From positions 188,215,545-188,279,544 of the forward strand of contig NC_135785.1 in the NCBI RefSeq assembly GCF_051106095.1: 64,000 bases of DNA, given 5' to 3'. Made by a program: the position numbers and the translations under genes. This stretch comes from Pogona vitticeps. Its lineage: Eukaryota; Chordata; Lepidosauria; Squamata; Agamidae. The notes beneath the pieces were generated by a model, which was not told the DNA's origin, made no database searches, and worked only from the letters and a program-made list of their open reading frames with translations. Each line of letters opens with the position of its first letter. The first letter of the stretch is position 1. Of the stretch, positions 11,699 through 20,530 are shown piece by piece.

Positions 11699-14275
11699 TC
11701 AATCTTCAGGTCTTCTTGACAAGGCGTCAGCAACACAGTTCACTGACCCTCTGACCACCTTCACTTCAAAGTCATAGTCCTGTAGGTTTAAAGCCCACCT
11801 CATAAGTTTGCTATTGTGGGTTTTCATTGTCTTTAACCATTGCAGTGGTGAATGGTCAGTGCACAGAACAAAATGTCTTCCCCAGATGTAAGGCTTGGCC
11901 TTCTGGATCGCGTAGACTATGGCCAAACACTCCTTCTCCACGGTTGCCAAATGTCTCTCACCTTTTTGAAGTTTCCTACTCAGGTAGGACACTGGATGCT
12001 GGTCACCATTCTCATCCTCCTGGCACAGAACTGCTCCTACCCCGCTGTTAGACGCATCGGTGTAGATGATGAACTCCCGGTCGAAGTCTGGAGCCCGCAG
12101 CACTGGATAGTTAATGAGCGCCTGCTTCAACCTCTGGAACGCCTCCTCACAGTCGCTGGTCCACGGGATGCGGTCATCTGTCTTCTTCCTCGTTAGATCG
12201 GTCAGCGGAGCCGCAATCTCGCTAAACCTCGGGATGAACTTTCTGTAGTAGCCCACCAACCCAAGAAATGATTTGACCTTTTTCTTGGTGTTGGGTCTAG
12301 GCCAATCACGAACAGCTTCTATTTTGGCCTCCAGGGGTTTTATCACTCCTCCCCCTACCATGTGACCCAAGTATTTTATTTCTGGGCTACCCAGCTGACA
12401 CTTGCTGGCCTTTACTGTTAGCCCTGCTGCACTTAACCTCTGCAGCACTAACTCCAGGTGTATCAGGTGATCTTCCCAGGTATTACTGAAGATCCCTATG
12501 TCGTCAATGTAGGCCACTGTAAAGTCACTGAGCCCTGCCAAGGTCTGGTCCATCAGCCTTTGGAATGTGGCTGGTGCATTTCTGAGACCAAAGCTCAGGA
12601 CTCGAAACTCATAGAGACCAAAAGGGCTGCAAAAGGCAGTCTTTTCTTGATCCCTGGGATCAATTCTTAATTGCCAATATCCCTTTACCAGGTCCAATGA
12701 TGAGATGAACCGACAACCCCCTATGGTTTCAATCAGGTTGTCTAGCCTGGGCATTGGGTAGGCATCAGGAGTGGTTACACGGTTTAATTTCCTGTAATCG
12801 ACACAAAACCTAATGCTCCCATCAGGCTTGTCCACAAGGACTATCGGAGAGGACCAAGGACTAGAAGAGGGGACGATTATGTTCTCCCTAAGCATCTCGT
12901 CCAGCTCCTTCCGCACCTTGTCCCTATGGGGTCCCGTTACTCGGTATGGGGATACTGCCTGCGGGGGTGCATCCCCTGTGTGGATCCGATGCATCACTCC
13001 CTTCACTATCCCCGGCTTGTTGGAAAACACCTGTTGATATTTACTAAGCAGCATTTTTAGTTCTTGCTGCTGGTCTTGGGTGAGTGCAGGACTGATCTTT
13101 ACCTCCTCTGGGTTGTATTTTACTTCCCCTCTACCCTCCCAGAAGGGTAATTCAGCTTCCTCACTCTCAGCTGCTTTTATCGCAAATAGAACCCTCTGTT
13201 CCCCTCTGTAGTAGGGTTTTAGGGCATTCACATGAACCACCCTCCTTGCTTGGTTCTCCTCCTGCTCTATAAGGTAGTTCAGGTCTGACATCTTGGAAAT
13301 GACCCTATATGGTCCTGCCCATTTGAGCTGCAGTTTATTCTCTCTGCAGGGCCTAAGCCAAAGCACTTCCTCCCCTGGGTCAAAGTGCCTCTCTCTAGCT
13401 TTGTGGTCATACCATGTTTTCTGTCTGACCTTCTGAGCTTGCAGGTTTTCTGCTGCCAGCTCTAGATTTCTCTTTAGGTCATTCATCAAGGTGTCTATGT
13501 ATGTCACAACGTCTTGTGGGTCATCCTGGGTGATCTGCTCCCAATTTTGTTTGATCAAATCAAGGGGCCCTTTCACCCTTCTCCCAAATAAAAGTTCAAA
13601 TGGACTGAACCCGGTGCTGGCTTGTGGCACTGATCGATAAGCAAACAAAAGGGATTGCAGCTTCTGGTCCCAATTGTTTGGATTCTCTGCCAAGTAAGCC
13701 CTAATCATGCGCATTAGAGTCCCATTGAACTTCTCAGTTAACCCATTACTTTCAGGATGATAGGCAGTGGTTTCCTTGTGCTTAATTCCACAGATTTGCC
13801 ATAAGCGTTTCATGAGCCTTGATGTGAATGATGCTCCCAAATCTGTGATTATTTCTGAGGCAAATCCCATCCTGGACATATACCCCACCAAGGCATCTGC
13901 CACTGTGTTAGTTTCAATGTTAGTCAAGGGTATGGCTTCAGGGTACCTTGTGGCATGGTCCACAATGGTGAGAATGAACCTGTTCCCCCTCTTTGTGGCC
14001 TTGGGCAAAGGTCCCACAATATCCACCCCTATGCATTTGAACGGAGTGTCAATCACAGGCAAAGGGCACAACTTTGCTTTGGTCCTATCGCGGCTATTCC
14101 CCTGCCTTTGACACACATCACATTGTTTACAGAACTCCCTGATCTGCTTCCCTATGTCAGGCCAGTAAAAATTCTGTGTGATTCTCTGCTGTGTTTTGTT
14201 CACCCCTAAGTGTGCAGCAAACATGTCAGAGTGCCCCCTTTGTAAGATCATGGGGCGATACTTTTCAGGTACCAC
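11699..14275 (-). CDS. pol: pol: integrase, reverse transcriptase, RNase H (Gmr1-type order)
   Basis: An 858-residue open frame. Residues 15-55 hold the HHCC zinc-binding module of integrase (H...H...CKQCDVC). The DDE core follows, with D85 (VDIVGPL), D145 (TDLGASF) and E181 (NGLTEKFN), so 35 residues separate the last two. A GPY/F-type module lies near residue 320 (KWAGPYRVI). Reverse transcriptase spans about 400-640, with VDYRKLN and the YIDD centre at 589-592. RNase H spans about 733-852 (YTDASNSGVGAVL, CTDHSPLQWL, ADALSRR). Placement of integrase first is seen directly and matches Gmr1-like elements. The product would act in the cytoplasmic particle and at chromosomal integration. The frame is open throughout; whether it is active is unknown. 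Confidence 0.92.
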   Translation of the reverse strand: MVPEKYRPMILQRGHSDMFAAHLGVNKTQQRITQNFYWPDIGKQIREFCKQCDVCQRQGNSRDRTKAKLCPLPVIDTPFKCIGVDIVGPLPKATKRGNRFILTIVDHATRYPEAIPLTNIETNTVADALVGYMSRMGFASEIITDLGASFTSRLMKRLWQICGIKHKETTAYHPESNGLTEKFNGTLMRMIRAYLAENPNNWDQKLQSLLFAYRSVPQASTGFSPFELLFGRRVKGPLDLIKQNWEQITQDDPQDVVTYIDTLMNDLKRNLELAAENLQAQKVRQKTWYDHKARERHFDPGEEVLWLRPCRENKLQLKWAGPYRVISKMSDLNYLIEQEENQARRVVHVNALKPYYRGEQRVLFAIKAAESEEAELPFWEGRGEVKYNPEEVKISPALTQDQQQELKMLLSKYQQVFSNKPGIVKGVMHRIHTGDAPPQAVSPYRVTGPHRDKVRKELDEMLRENIIVPSSSPWSSPIVLVDKPDGSIRFCVDYRKLNRVTTPDAYPMPRLDNLIETIGGCRFISSLDLVKGYWQLRIDPRDQEKTAFCSPFGLYEFRVLSFGLRNAPATFQRLMDQTLAGLSDFTVAYIDDIGIFSNTWEDHLIHLELVLQRLSAAGLTVKASKCQLGSPEIKYLGHMVGGGVIKPLEAKIEAVRDWPRPNTKKKVKSFLGLVGYYRKFIPRFSEIAAPLTDLTRKKTDDRIPWTSDCEEAFQRLKQALINYPVLRAPDFDREFIIYTDASNSGVGAVLCQEDENGDQHPVSYLSRKLQKGERHLATVEKECLAIVYAIQKAKPYIWGRHFVLCTDHSPLQWLKTMKTHNSKLMRWALNLQDYDFEVKVVRGSVNCVADALSRRPED

Positions 14276-14329
14276 CAGCTGACTTCTGATCCCATCTCCC
14301 CCTTTTGAGATATTCCTCAGGGTCTCTCT

Positions 14330-16278
14330 CTATAAAATCCCCTTTTTCTCCAGAAATCTCACTGGGGTTTCAGGTGTTAGCTGGGCGTCAGTCACCTGTT
14401 CAAAACACTTCTGGAGAGTGGCGTCTGCCTTTTGCTCTTGTCCAAATCGGCTGTCTGTGGTCAAGGTTTCCACCACAGCTTCTGAACTCCCCCCACCTGC
14501 TTCCGTCTCTGGCTCATCATTACCCCCCTGAACTGTCCCCGTGGTGGCTTGTGAGCGTGTAATCACTAGCACCCGTTTCACATGTTCAGCCAGGTCATTT
14601 CCCACGAGCACGGCTGCTGGCAGAGTCGATGAAATCGCTAGCCGCCAAACTCCCCTCCAGCCTTGAAAGTTGACAGGTACCTCCGCGACTGGCAGTGAGA
14701 TTATCTGCCCCTCAATCCCTGCCACCTTCATGCTCTCATTTGGGATTATATATTCCCTAGGAATAATATCTGGATGGCACAGGGTCACCTGAGAACAAGT
14801 GTCCCGCAGCCCCCTATACTGACGGTCAAGTATTCCTACGTCCACCCCTGCTGTCTCAAACAACTGAGAATCTGTTCTCACCAGCAGGCAGCGCCTGACT
14901 TCTACAAGAGGACCATTTTCCTCAGCCTGATCAGCAGATGTAGCTGTTCCAGATTGAGTCGCCATGGCAACAGGCTCCCTCAGTGACAATGAGCCTTGCT
15001 CTTTCTGGACACAGAACACAGCTTTTGGCTTGGTTCCACTCGAATCCTGAGGCACCATTCCTTTTAGCTGCTTTAATTTCTCACACTCTGAGATTAGATG
15101 GCCCTTTCCCTGACAGAAATAACATTTTCTGGTGTATTTTGATTCTCTCTCATCTTGTTTTGGTTTTCCCTCCAAAATCTGAGGTCTTGGTTTCATGTCT
15201 GAGGGCTTCCCTTCACCATGGGCCCCTCCCCCTTGCTGGCTTTTCCCTGGTCCCTGAGAGTACTTGCTGTAGGTTTCTTTGGGTTTACCTACAGATTTCC
15301 CCTCACCCAAGGGCTTTCTTATTTGCGAAATAAAATCTGCGATCTCGGCTGCTTCTACCACAGATTTTGGTTTCCTTTCCCTCACCTGGAATTTCAATTC
15401 CCCATGCAGGACTGAATAGAACTGTTCCAGCGCTATCAAATCTTTAAGCTGTTGAAAGGTCTCTGTCCCCTCCTGAGATAGCCATTTCTCAAGCAGCCTC
15501 ACCAATTGAGCCCCCACTTGGGTAAAAGTCTGCTCTGGTTTCTTGGTGATTGACCTGAATCTTTGTCTCAGCTGTTCCGCATTTATCCCATGTCTTGCAA
15601 ACACCAGTTTTTTAAACTCTGCAAAATCTTTCATCAGTTCCTCAGGCATCTCGGCATAGACCTCAGCCAGGCTACCACTGATTAAAGATCGCATGATGGT
15701 CATCTTCTCAGTTTCCCTCACTGAGAAGTCCACAAACGCTCTTTCCACTAAGGAAAAGAACACCTCAGGACAATCTCCCTTGTGGTACACAGGGAATTTC
15801 TTCAGGTCAGCCTTAGACAATTGGCCTCCCTCAGAATCCCTATTGTTATTATTGTTCTGATTCATCAGTTCCAATTTTCTTAATTCAAACGCCATTCTTT
15901 CTTTTTCCAGAGCAATTTTCTCTCTCTCCATTCTTTCTTCCCTCTCCATTCTCTCTCTCTCTCTCTCTCTAATTCAAATTGCCGTTGTTTCTCTCTTTCC
16001 TCCATTTCAAATTGCCTTTCTCTTTCCTCCCTTCTTTCTCTCTCTAATCTTTCCTCCACTTCAAATTGCCTCATCCTCAGTTCATGCTGTTGGGCTATGA
16101 GCAATTTTCTGAGCTCTGGGTTCTGCTCTCCCGTGCTGTCACCCTGCACTGAGCCAAATTCATCCTCAGAACCTTGGTCAACCTGGGGGTCTTTCACTTC
16201 ACCCATTTCTGCCATTTGGCTTCGAGTCAAGGGCATACTCCCCCCCAGAACAGGCTGCTTTAAAAAGTCAAGCCTCAA
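14330..16278 (-). CDS. gag: gag-protease region with SCAN-like capsid end and zinc knuckle
   Basis: Fossil gag region of the young element, about one break. In order: an N-terminal part (MPLTRSQMAEMGEVKD), a long Arg/Glu-rich coiled coil, a poly-Asn tract (about 15847-15861), a capsid-like domain opening with KADLKKFPVYHKGDCPEVFF (about 15750-15810), and a capsid C-terminal segment (about 15320-15600). That segment contains LIALEQFYSVLHGELKFQVR followed by ERKPKSVVEAAEIAD, close in pattern to the SCAN domain of vertebrate zinc-finger proteins. A CCHC knuckle (CYFCQGKGHLISEC, about 15083-15124) and a retropepsin-like region (about 14570-14900) follow. Gag would assemble the particle. The SCAN resemblance fits established knowledge that SCAN arose from a Gmr1-like gag. 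Confidence 0.85.
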
Positions 16279-16655
16279 AATAAAACGACCACTTTTTTTT
16301 TCTCTTTTGCCTCAGAACCAGCTTTCTATAGATTGCTGCTGTTCTTCAGCACTTAACTTGCAACAGTAGCGAGTTTGAGTCTACCCCCCTCTGCTGGGCC
16401 TCTCAGCAGACAAGCTAGCTCACTGCTATTTCACCGTTTTGCCTCAGCTTTTTCCCGCCAAAACAGGCTGCCTCAGAGCACCCTAATCTAGTCTCCCCAG
16501 TTGGCACGTTCTTCTACTAGCGCACCTCCCCGTGAGGTACACCTAGAAGATTACCTACGTGCCTCAGATTGTCCCTGACTAGACCCCCCTTGCTCTGGGC
16601 ACACTTGCCAAGGCTTTGCTGGACCGCTGGACAACTGGACCAGTCATATCCCACA
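16279..16655 (-). other. Leader of the young LTR element
   Basis: Untranslated region between the primer-binding region and gag. No other feature recognised. Confidence 0.6.
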
Positions 16656-16667
16656 CGCTGGACACCA
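16656..16667 (-). other. Primer-binding region of the young LTR element
   Basis: Five bases inside the 5' LTR the minus strand reads TGGTGTCCAGCG. It starts with TGG as expected for pairing with a tRNA CCA end. I could not assign the tRNA. Confidence 0.6.
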
Positions 16668-16672
16668 ATCAA

Positions 16673-17195
16673 TGTGACAAACCCAGACCCACTGGGATCT
16701 GCCACACGTTAACTAAGCTGCCACCAACCATTCCCTGTAAGAAGTCACACAGACCAGGGATGGATTTTTAACCAATAAAAGAATAAGGTTTATTTAAAAC
16801 AACACACAGGGAAAATAAAATGATCAGGTGAATAAGATAAAGTAACGTGGCTTAGTCTCATTCATACATACACACAGTTTGGTTCACACAGAACCCTTAA
16901 CTTGAAGCACAGACCCTGAACCTATCAGTTCTGGCTAACCAACAGACACCTGAACCTATCAGGTTGGTACTCTGACACACAGTAGTACCCTGTCTGACAC
17001 ACAGACTCCCACACCAGCTTCTTCTTCCCAGCTGCTGCTTCTTCACATCCCAGCGTCTCCCTGCTTCACCACACAGGCTTCACATTTATATACAGTACAG
17101 CCCCTCCTCCTGATGTCCCGCCTTCCACTCCCCATAGGATGGAACTTTCCCTCCAAACCCATGACAGACAGGTAACATCAGTGCTGTATGTAACA
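16673..17195 (-). repeat. 5' LTR of the young Gmr1-like element
   Basis: 523 bp, the partner of 10903-11425 with one mismatch. On the minus strand it holds the TATA-like motif at about 17084-17093 and would drive the element's transcript. Confidence 0.95.
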
Positions 17196-17200
17196 CCAGT
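17196..17200. repeat. Target-site duplication (right) of the younger LTR element
   Basis: CCAGT, matching 10898-10902. Sequence beyond it continues the leader of the older relic. Confidence 0.95.
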
Positions 17201-17491
17201 CACCTTAGATATGTTTCTAACCCTGGCTTCTGCTTTTGTTCCCTCAGCGGTCCCTTCTTAGAACCTAGGATCCAAAGCTAGCCCACTGGTCTTGAGGTAA
17301 ACCTCTAACAGAATTTTTTTTCAAAGTCTTTCCCTATCCTAGTCCCCAATCTGCGTTTAGGAGCTCCTCTACTAAGCTTTTCCCAAAAGCTCTAGAGAGT
17401 CACCCACTCCTTCACAACAGATCTTTCCCTGACTAATAGGTATCTTTAAGTCAGGAAAATTTTACTTTTTCTTTGGCCTTACTGGACTCTA

Positions 17492-17515
17492 TTCGAATCC
17501 CGCCTCTGGTCACCA
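17492..17515 (-). other. Primer-binding region of the older LTR relic
   Basis: The plus strand reads TTCGAATCCCGCC followed by TCTGGTCACCA. This looks like a tRNA T-arm plus acceptor end with CCA, so the match to a tRNA 3' end is unusually long. I could not name the tRNA with confidence. Confidence 0.6.
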
Positions 17516-17828
17516 GAATCACAGATGGTCTTTATTCATTTTATTAGATCACAATCATTGAAATATTATATCTTATGTTCCACATTGGGTCACTTCTTGT
17601 TTACTTATTTTCGATATAACCAGTGTATATTTATTAGTAATAATTCTCTCTCAATCTCTGACTATCTCTCTGTCTCTCTCTGCAAACCTCACTCCTTCTT
17701 CTCGCTAATTCTCCAACTAACTGACAAAACTCAGTCTCTCCCTCTCCTGTCCTCTCATTGGCTTATGCACATGAAATTCCACTGTGATTGACAGGAAGGA
17801 GTGACTTGGGCATCTGTTCCGTTCCACA
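17514..17828 (-). repeat. 5' LTR of the older Gmr1-like relic (outer limit estimated)
   Basis: The inner end is fixed by similarity to 9887-9930. The outer limit is placed where the minus strand begins TGTGGAACGG. A CCAAT motif on the minus strand (about 17755-17763) and an AATAAA near the inner end fit an LTR. The partner LTR is almost entirely lost, so age cannot be measured from LTR divergence. Confidence 0.5.
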
Positions 17829-18435
17829 CTGCCTTTGCATTTCCTTATTCTTATATTTTCTTTTTGTGAAGGAATGAAGAGAGGATGGTAATTGGAAATG
17901 TGTGTTTACATATGTGTGACTGAGTTTCGTGTAGCTATATTTTGTGGGATAATTTCATTAAACATCTTCTCCCCTTATTTTTCTATTTGTGCCACACTAT
18001 AGACATGGCTTAATTTAAACCTTTAAAACCAGGCTTCAGAAGCTGCACCCCATGAACCATTTGCATACATACTTCAGTTCTGGCTGCCCACCTACTCCTG
18101 TTTCTGACCATACACACTGCTGACACACAGAGCCTGACAGAACACTCTGTGGGAGAGTTGCCTCTTTCTTCTTTAAAACCAAGTTATTCTCTACAAAACT
18201 AGACAAGGTGAGGAGCCCAAATGAATTTTCAGCAGCGCTCCTGACTACCAAGTTTCACTTTTCTGTGCAGCTCCCTTAAAGTTATTTCTTTGATTTCATA
18301 CAGATATACTTACCAGAGATGCTTTCTTTTATTACCATCTCAGCTGATGCTGAAGATTAAGGCTTTCAATTTTATGTAATTTCACTACCAGTGAATATAT
18401 ATGTGATAAAACTTATATAAAGGCTCATCTTAGAA
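17829..18435. other. Intergenic, nothing recognised
   Basis: No gene or repeat recognised. Confidence 0.4.
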
Positions 18436-18566
18436 ACATCCTCTTAGAACTGCGGAGCTAGGAGGGATCCTATGGATCATTGAGTCCAACCCCTGTCAGG
18501 AAGGCACAGTGGGGAATCAAACTCTCAATCTCTGGCTCCACAACCAGATACCTAATCCACTAGATT
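18436..18566 (-). repeat. tRNA-derived SINE (GAT-tailed family)
   Basis: Read on the minus strand it has a tRNA-like head (GGTATCTGGTTGTGGAGCCA, then GAGTTTGATTCCCC as a B-box-like block) followed by the GACAGGGGTTGGACTCAATG body and TTCTAAGA 3' end. It is 83-90% similar by eye to the copy at 18967-19096. Confidence 0.75.
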
Positions 18567-18634
18567 CATTTAGTTAGATTCATCATCTATTTTGCATTGT
18601 GTGATAATAAGACATTGTAAAATAATTTATTTAA

Positions 18635-18690
18635 ACATTATTAAATTTATTTATTTAAAATATTTTACCCCACCTTTCTCCTCAAAAGGA
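18635..18690 (-). repeat. LINE 3'-tail remnant (L2-like)
   Basis: ATTTATTTATTTAAAATATT followed by ACCCCACCTTTCTCC is the reverse complement of an L2-like 3' end with an AAATA tail. Very short. Confidence 0.45.
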
Positions 18691-19757
18691 ACACTGGTGC
18701 CCATCAACATTTTTGTTAATGACTTGGATGAGGAATGCTTATCAAATTTATGGATGATATAAAACTGGGTAGAATAGCTAATACCTTGGAAGACAGGAAC
18801 AAAATTCAAAAAGATCTTGATAGGCTCAAGCACTGAGCTGAAAACAACAAAATGAATTTTTGTTGTAAGTGCAAAGTTCTACACCTAGAGAAAGAAAACC
18901 AAATGCACAGTTATAAGATGGGGAATATTGCTCAGAAATATTATGAGCAAGAAGGATTTTGAAATTATCTTAGAACTGCAGAACTGGAAGGAACCTGATG
19001 GATCATTGAGCCCAGCCCCTGTCAAGGATGCCCAGTGGAGAATCGAACTCCCAACCTCTGGCTCCACAGCCAGATACCTAAGCCATTGAGCTGTAGATCA
19101 CAAACTGAATATGAATCTACAATGCTATGTGGCTTCAAAAAAAGTAAGTGCCATTTTAGTCTGCATTAACAGAAATATAGTCTCAAAATCATGTGAAGTA
19201 CTACTTCATCTCTATTCATCACATCTTAAGCCTCATCTTGAGTACTGTGTCCAGTTCCGGACACTGCACTTTAAGAACGATGTCTACAAACTGGAACAAG
19301 TTCAGAAGAGGACAACAAGGTTGATCAGGGGACTGGAAACCAAGCCACATGAGGAAAGAAAGAAAGAACTGGACATGTTTAGCCTTGAGAAGCAAAGACT
19401 GAGGGAGATATGATAGCACTTTTCGAATACTTGAAAGACTGTAATACAGAGGAGGGGCAAGATTTGTTCCTGATGATCCCAGAGTGCAGGGCATGTCATA
19501 ATGGGCTCAAGTTACAAGAAGGCAGATTTCACTGTCATATCAGGAAAAACTTCCTAACTGTTACAGCAATACAACAATACTACTGAACCAATTAGCTCAG
19601 AAGATGGTGAGGGCTCCAATGCTAGAGGCATTCAAGGGAAAATTAGACAGTAATCTGTCGGATATATTTTGATTTGGATTCCTGCACTGAGCCAGGGGTT
19701 GGATTCAATGCCTTATAGGCCCTTTCCAATTTCATTAGTCTATGAATCAATCATCCA
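18691..19757 (+). mobile_element. CR1 LINE, 3' part, interrupted by a SINE
   Basis: The plus strand shows the CR1 reverse-transcriptase C-terminal region (PINIFVNDLDE, an ADD-like block, ANTLEDRNKIQKDLDRLK). After the SINE at 18967-19096 the sequence resumes with CACAAACTGAATATGAATCT, then HLKPHLEYCVQFRTLHFKND, LEQVQKRTTRLIRGL and the CR1 3' UTR, ending TTAGTCTATGAATCAATCAT. It is 5'-truncated and has lost its reading frame in several places. Confidence 0.85.
18967..19096 (-). repeat. tRNA-derived SINE inserted in CR1
   Basis: Minus-strand copy with A-box-like AGCTCAATGGCTTAGGTATC and B-box-like GAGTTCGATTC, body GACAGGGGCTGGGCTCAATG and 3' end TTCTAAGATAA. CR1 sequence continues on both sides, so the SINE landed after CR1. 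Confidence 0.8.
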
Positions 19758-20152
19758 ATACAGATTATCTGTTGGAGAAAAATAGCAACCTTGCATGCTT
19801 CTTAACACTGGCTTTTACTATGAAAGGTTTTTAGGACCCAGAGGGATTTTATTTGGCTAAGGTGACTGTTGACCTTTGTCACTAACCTATGGCTGTTTTC
19901 CTGGACATAAAGCAACCCACACTTCTCATCTCCATTTCTGTGCTTTCATTCTTTTTGTTTGCTCTGTCTCTCTCTCTCCCTTCCTGACCTCTGAGGAAGG
20001 AAGACATAAACCATACTGCTCATGACCTTTTCTTTCACCATGTGGCTGCAGCCATGGTGAACTGAGCCTCCCCCATGGCTGAGGCTGAAATTCTTTTTCT
20101 TTTATTCTCTTTATTCATCTGATTGTAATCCAAGATCAGTTTTGTATAAAGA
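19758..20152. other. Intergenic, nothing recognised
   Basis: A CT-rich run near 19966-19982 only. Confidence 0.4.
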
Positions 20153-20169
20153 TACTTTTTTACCTTAAG

Positions 20170-20513
20170 GGATTTGGTGGCGCTGTGGGCTAAACCACAG
20201 AAGCCTGTACTGCAGGGTCAGAAGACCAGCAGTTGTAAGATTGAATCCACGCAATGGAGTAAGCTCCCGTTGCTTTATCCCAGCTCCTCGCCAACCTAGC
20301 AGTTCGAAAGCATGTAAATGTGAGTAGATAAATAGGTACCATCTAGGTGGGAAGGTAAAACGGTGTTCCCTAGTCACGCTGGGCACGTGACAACGGAAAC
20401 TGTCTTCAGACAGGCGCTGGCTCTGTGGCTTGAAAAGCGGGATGAGCAGCGCCCCCTAGAGTCGGACACAACTGGACTAAAAATGTCAAGGGGAATCTTT
20501 ACCTTTACCTTTT
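20170..20513 (+). repeat. Sauria-type SINE, full length with 17-bp target duplication
   Basis: A tRNA-like head (TGGTGGCGCTGTGGGCTAAA; B-box-like region around 20240) is followed by the CCAACCTAGCAGTTCGAAAG central block, GAGCAGCGCCCCCTAGAGTC, a BovB-like 3' segment and an ACCTTT tail. It is flanked by an identical 17-bp repeat, TACTTTTTTACCTTAAG, at 20153-20169 and 20514-20530. Sauria SINEs are known to use BovB machinery, and BovB is present in this window. Confidence 0.9.
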
Positions 20514-20530
20514 TACTTTTTTACCTTAAG

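Larger units (their letters stand above)
10903..17195 (-). mobile_element. Young Gmr1-like Ty3/Gypsy LTR retrotransposon, nearly whole
   Basis: This 6,293-bp minus-strand element has 523-bp LTRs at both ends, a primer-binding region, a gag-protease region (14330-16278), a pol region (11699-14275), a polypurine tract and CCAGT target duplications. In pol, integrase precedes reverse transcriptase and RNase H. That order is the hallmark of the Gmr1 group within Ty3/Gypsy; most Gypsy elements carry integrase last. The LTRs differ at a single position, so insertion is recent on a genomic time scale. It looks nearly whole, with perhaps one break in the gag part. No envelope gene is seen. Confidence 0.92.
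9887..17828 (-). mobile_element. Older Gmr1-like Ty3/Gypsy relic, split by a younger insertion
   Basis: A broken, internally deleted LTR retrotransposon on the minus strand. Its parts in element order are: 5' LTR (about 17514-17828), primer-binding region just inside it (about 17492-17515), leader (17201-17491 continuing at 10675-10897), gag start (about 9931-10674) and a short scrap of 3' LTR end (9887-9930). The scrap and the 5' LTR share CAGAATCACAGATGGTC and the following bases. Most of gag, all of pol and most of the 3' LTR are gone. The younger element at 10903-17195 lies inside its leader, so this relic is the older one. Family assignment rests on gag resembling that of the younger element. 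Target-site repeats could not be found. Confidence 0.65.

Noticed and set aside
11827-14209. Plus-strand open frames opposite pol
   Set aside because: Shadows of the minus-strand pol coding region.
20170-20260. Possible tRNA gene
   Set aside because: The tRNA-like head belongs to a SINE with a body, ACCTTT tail and target duplication.
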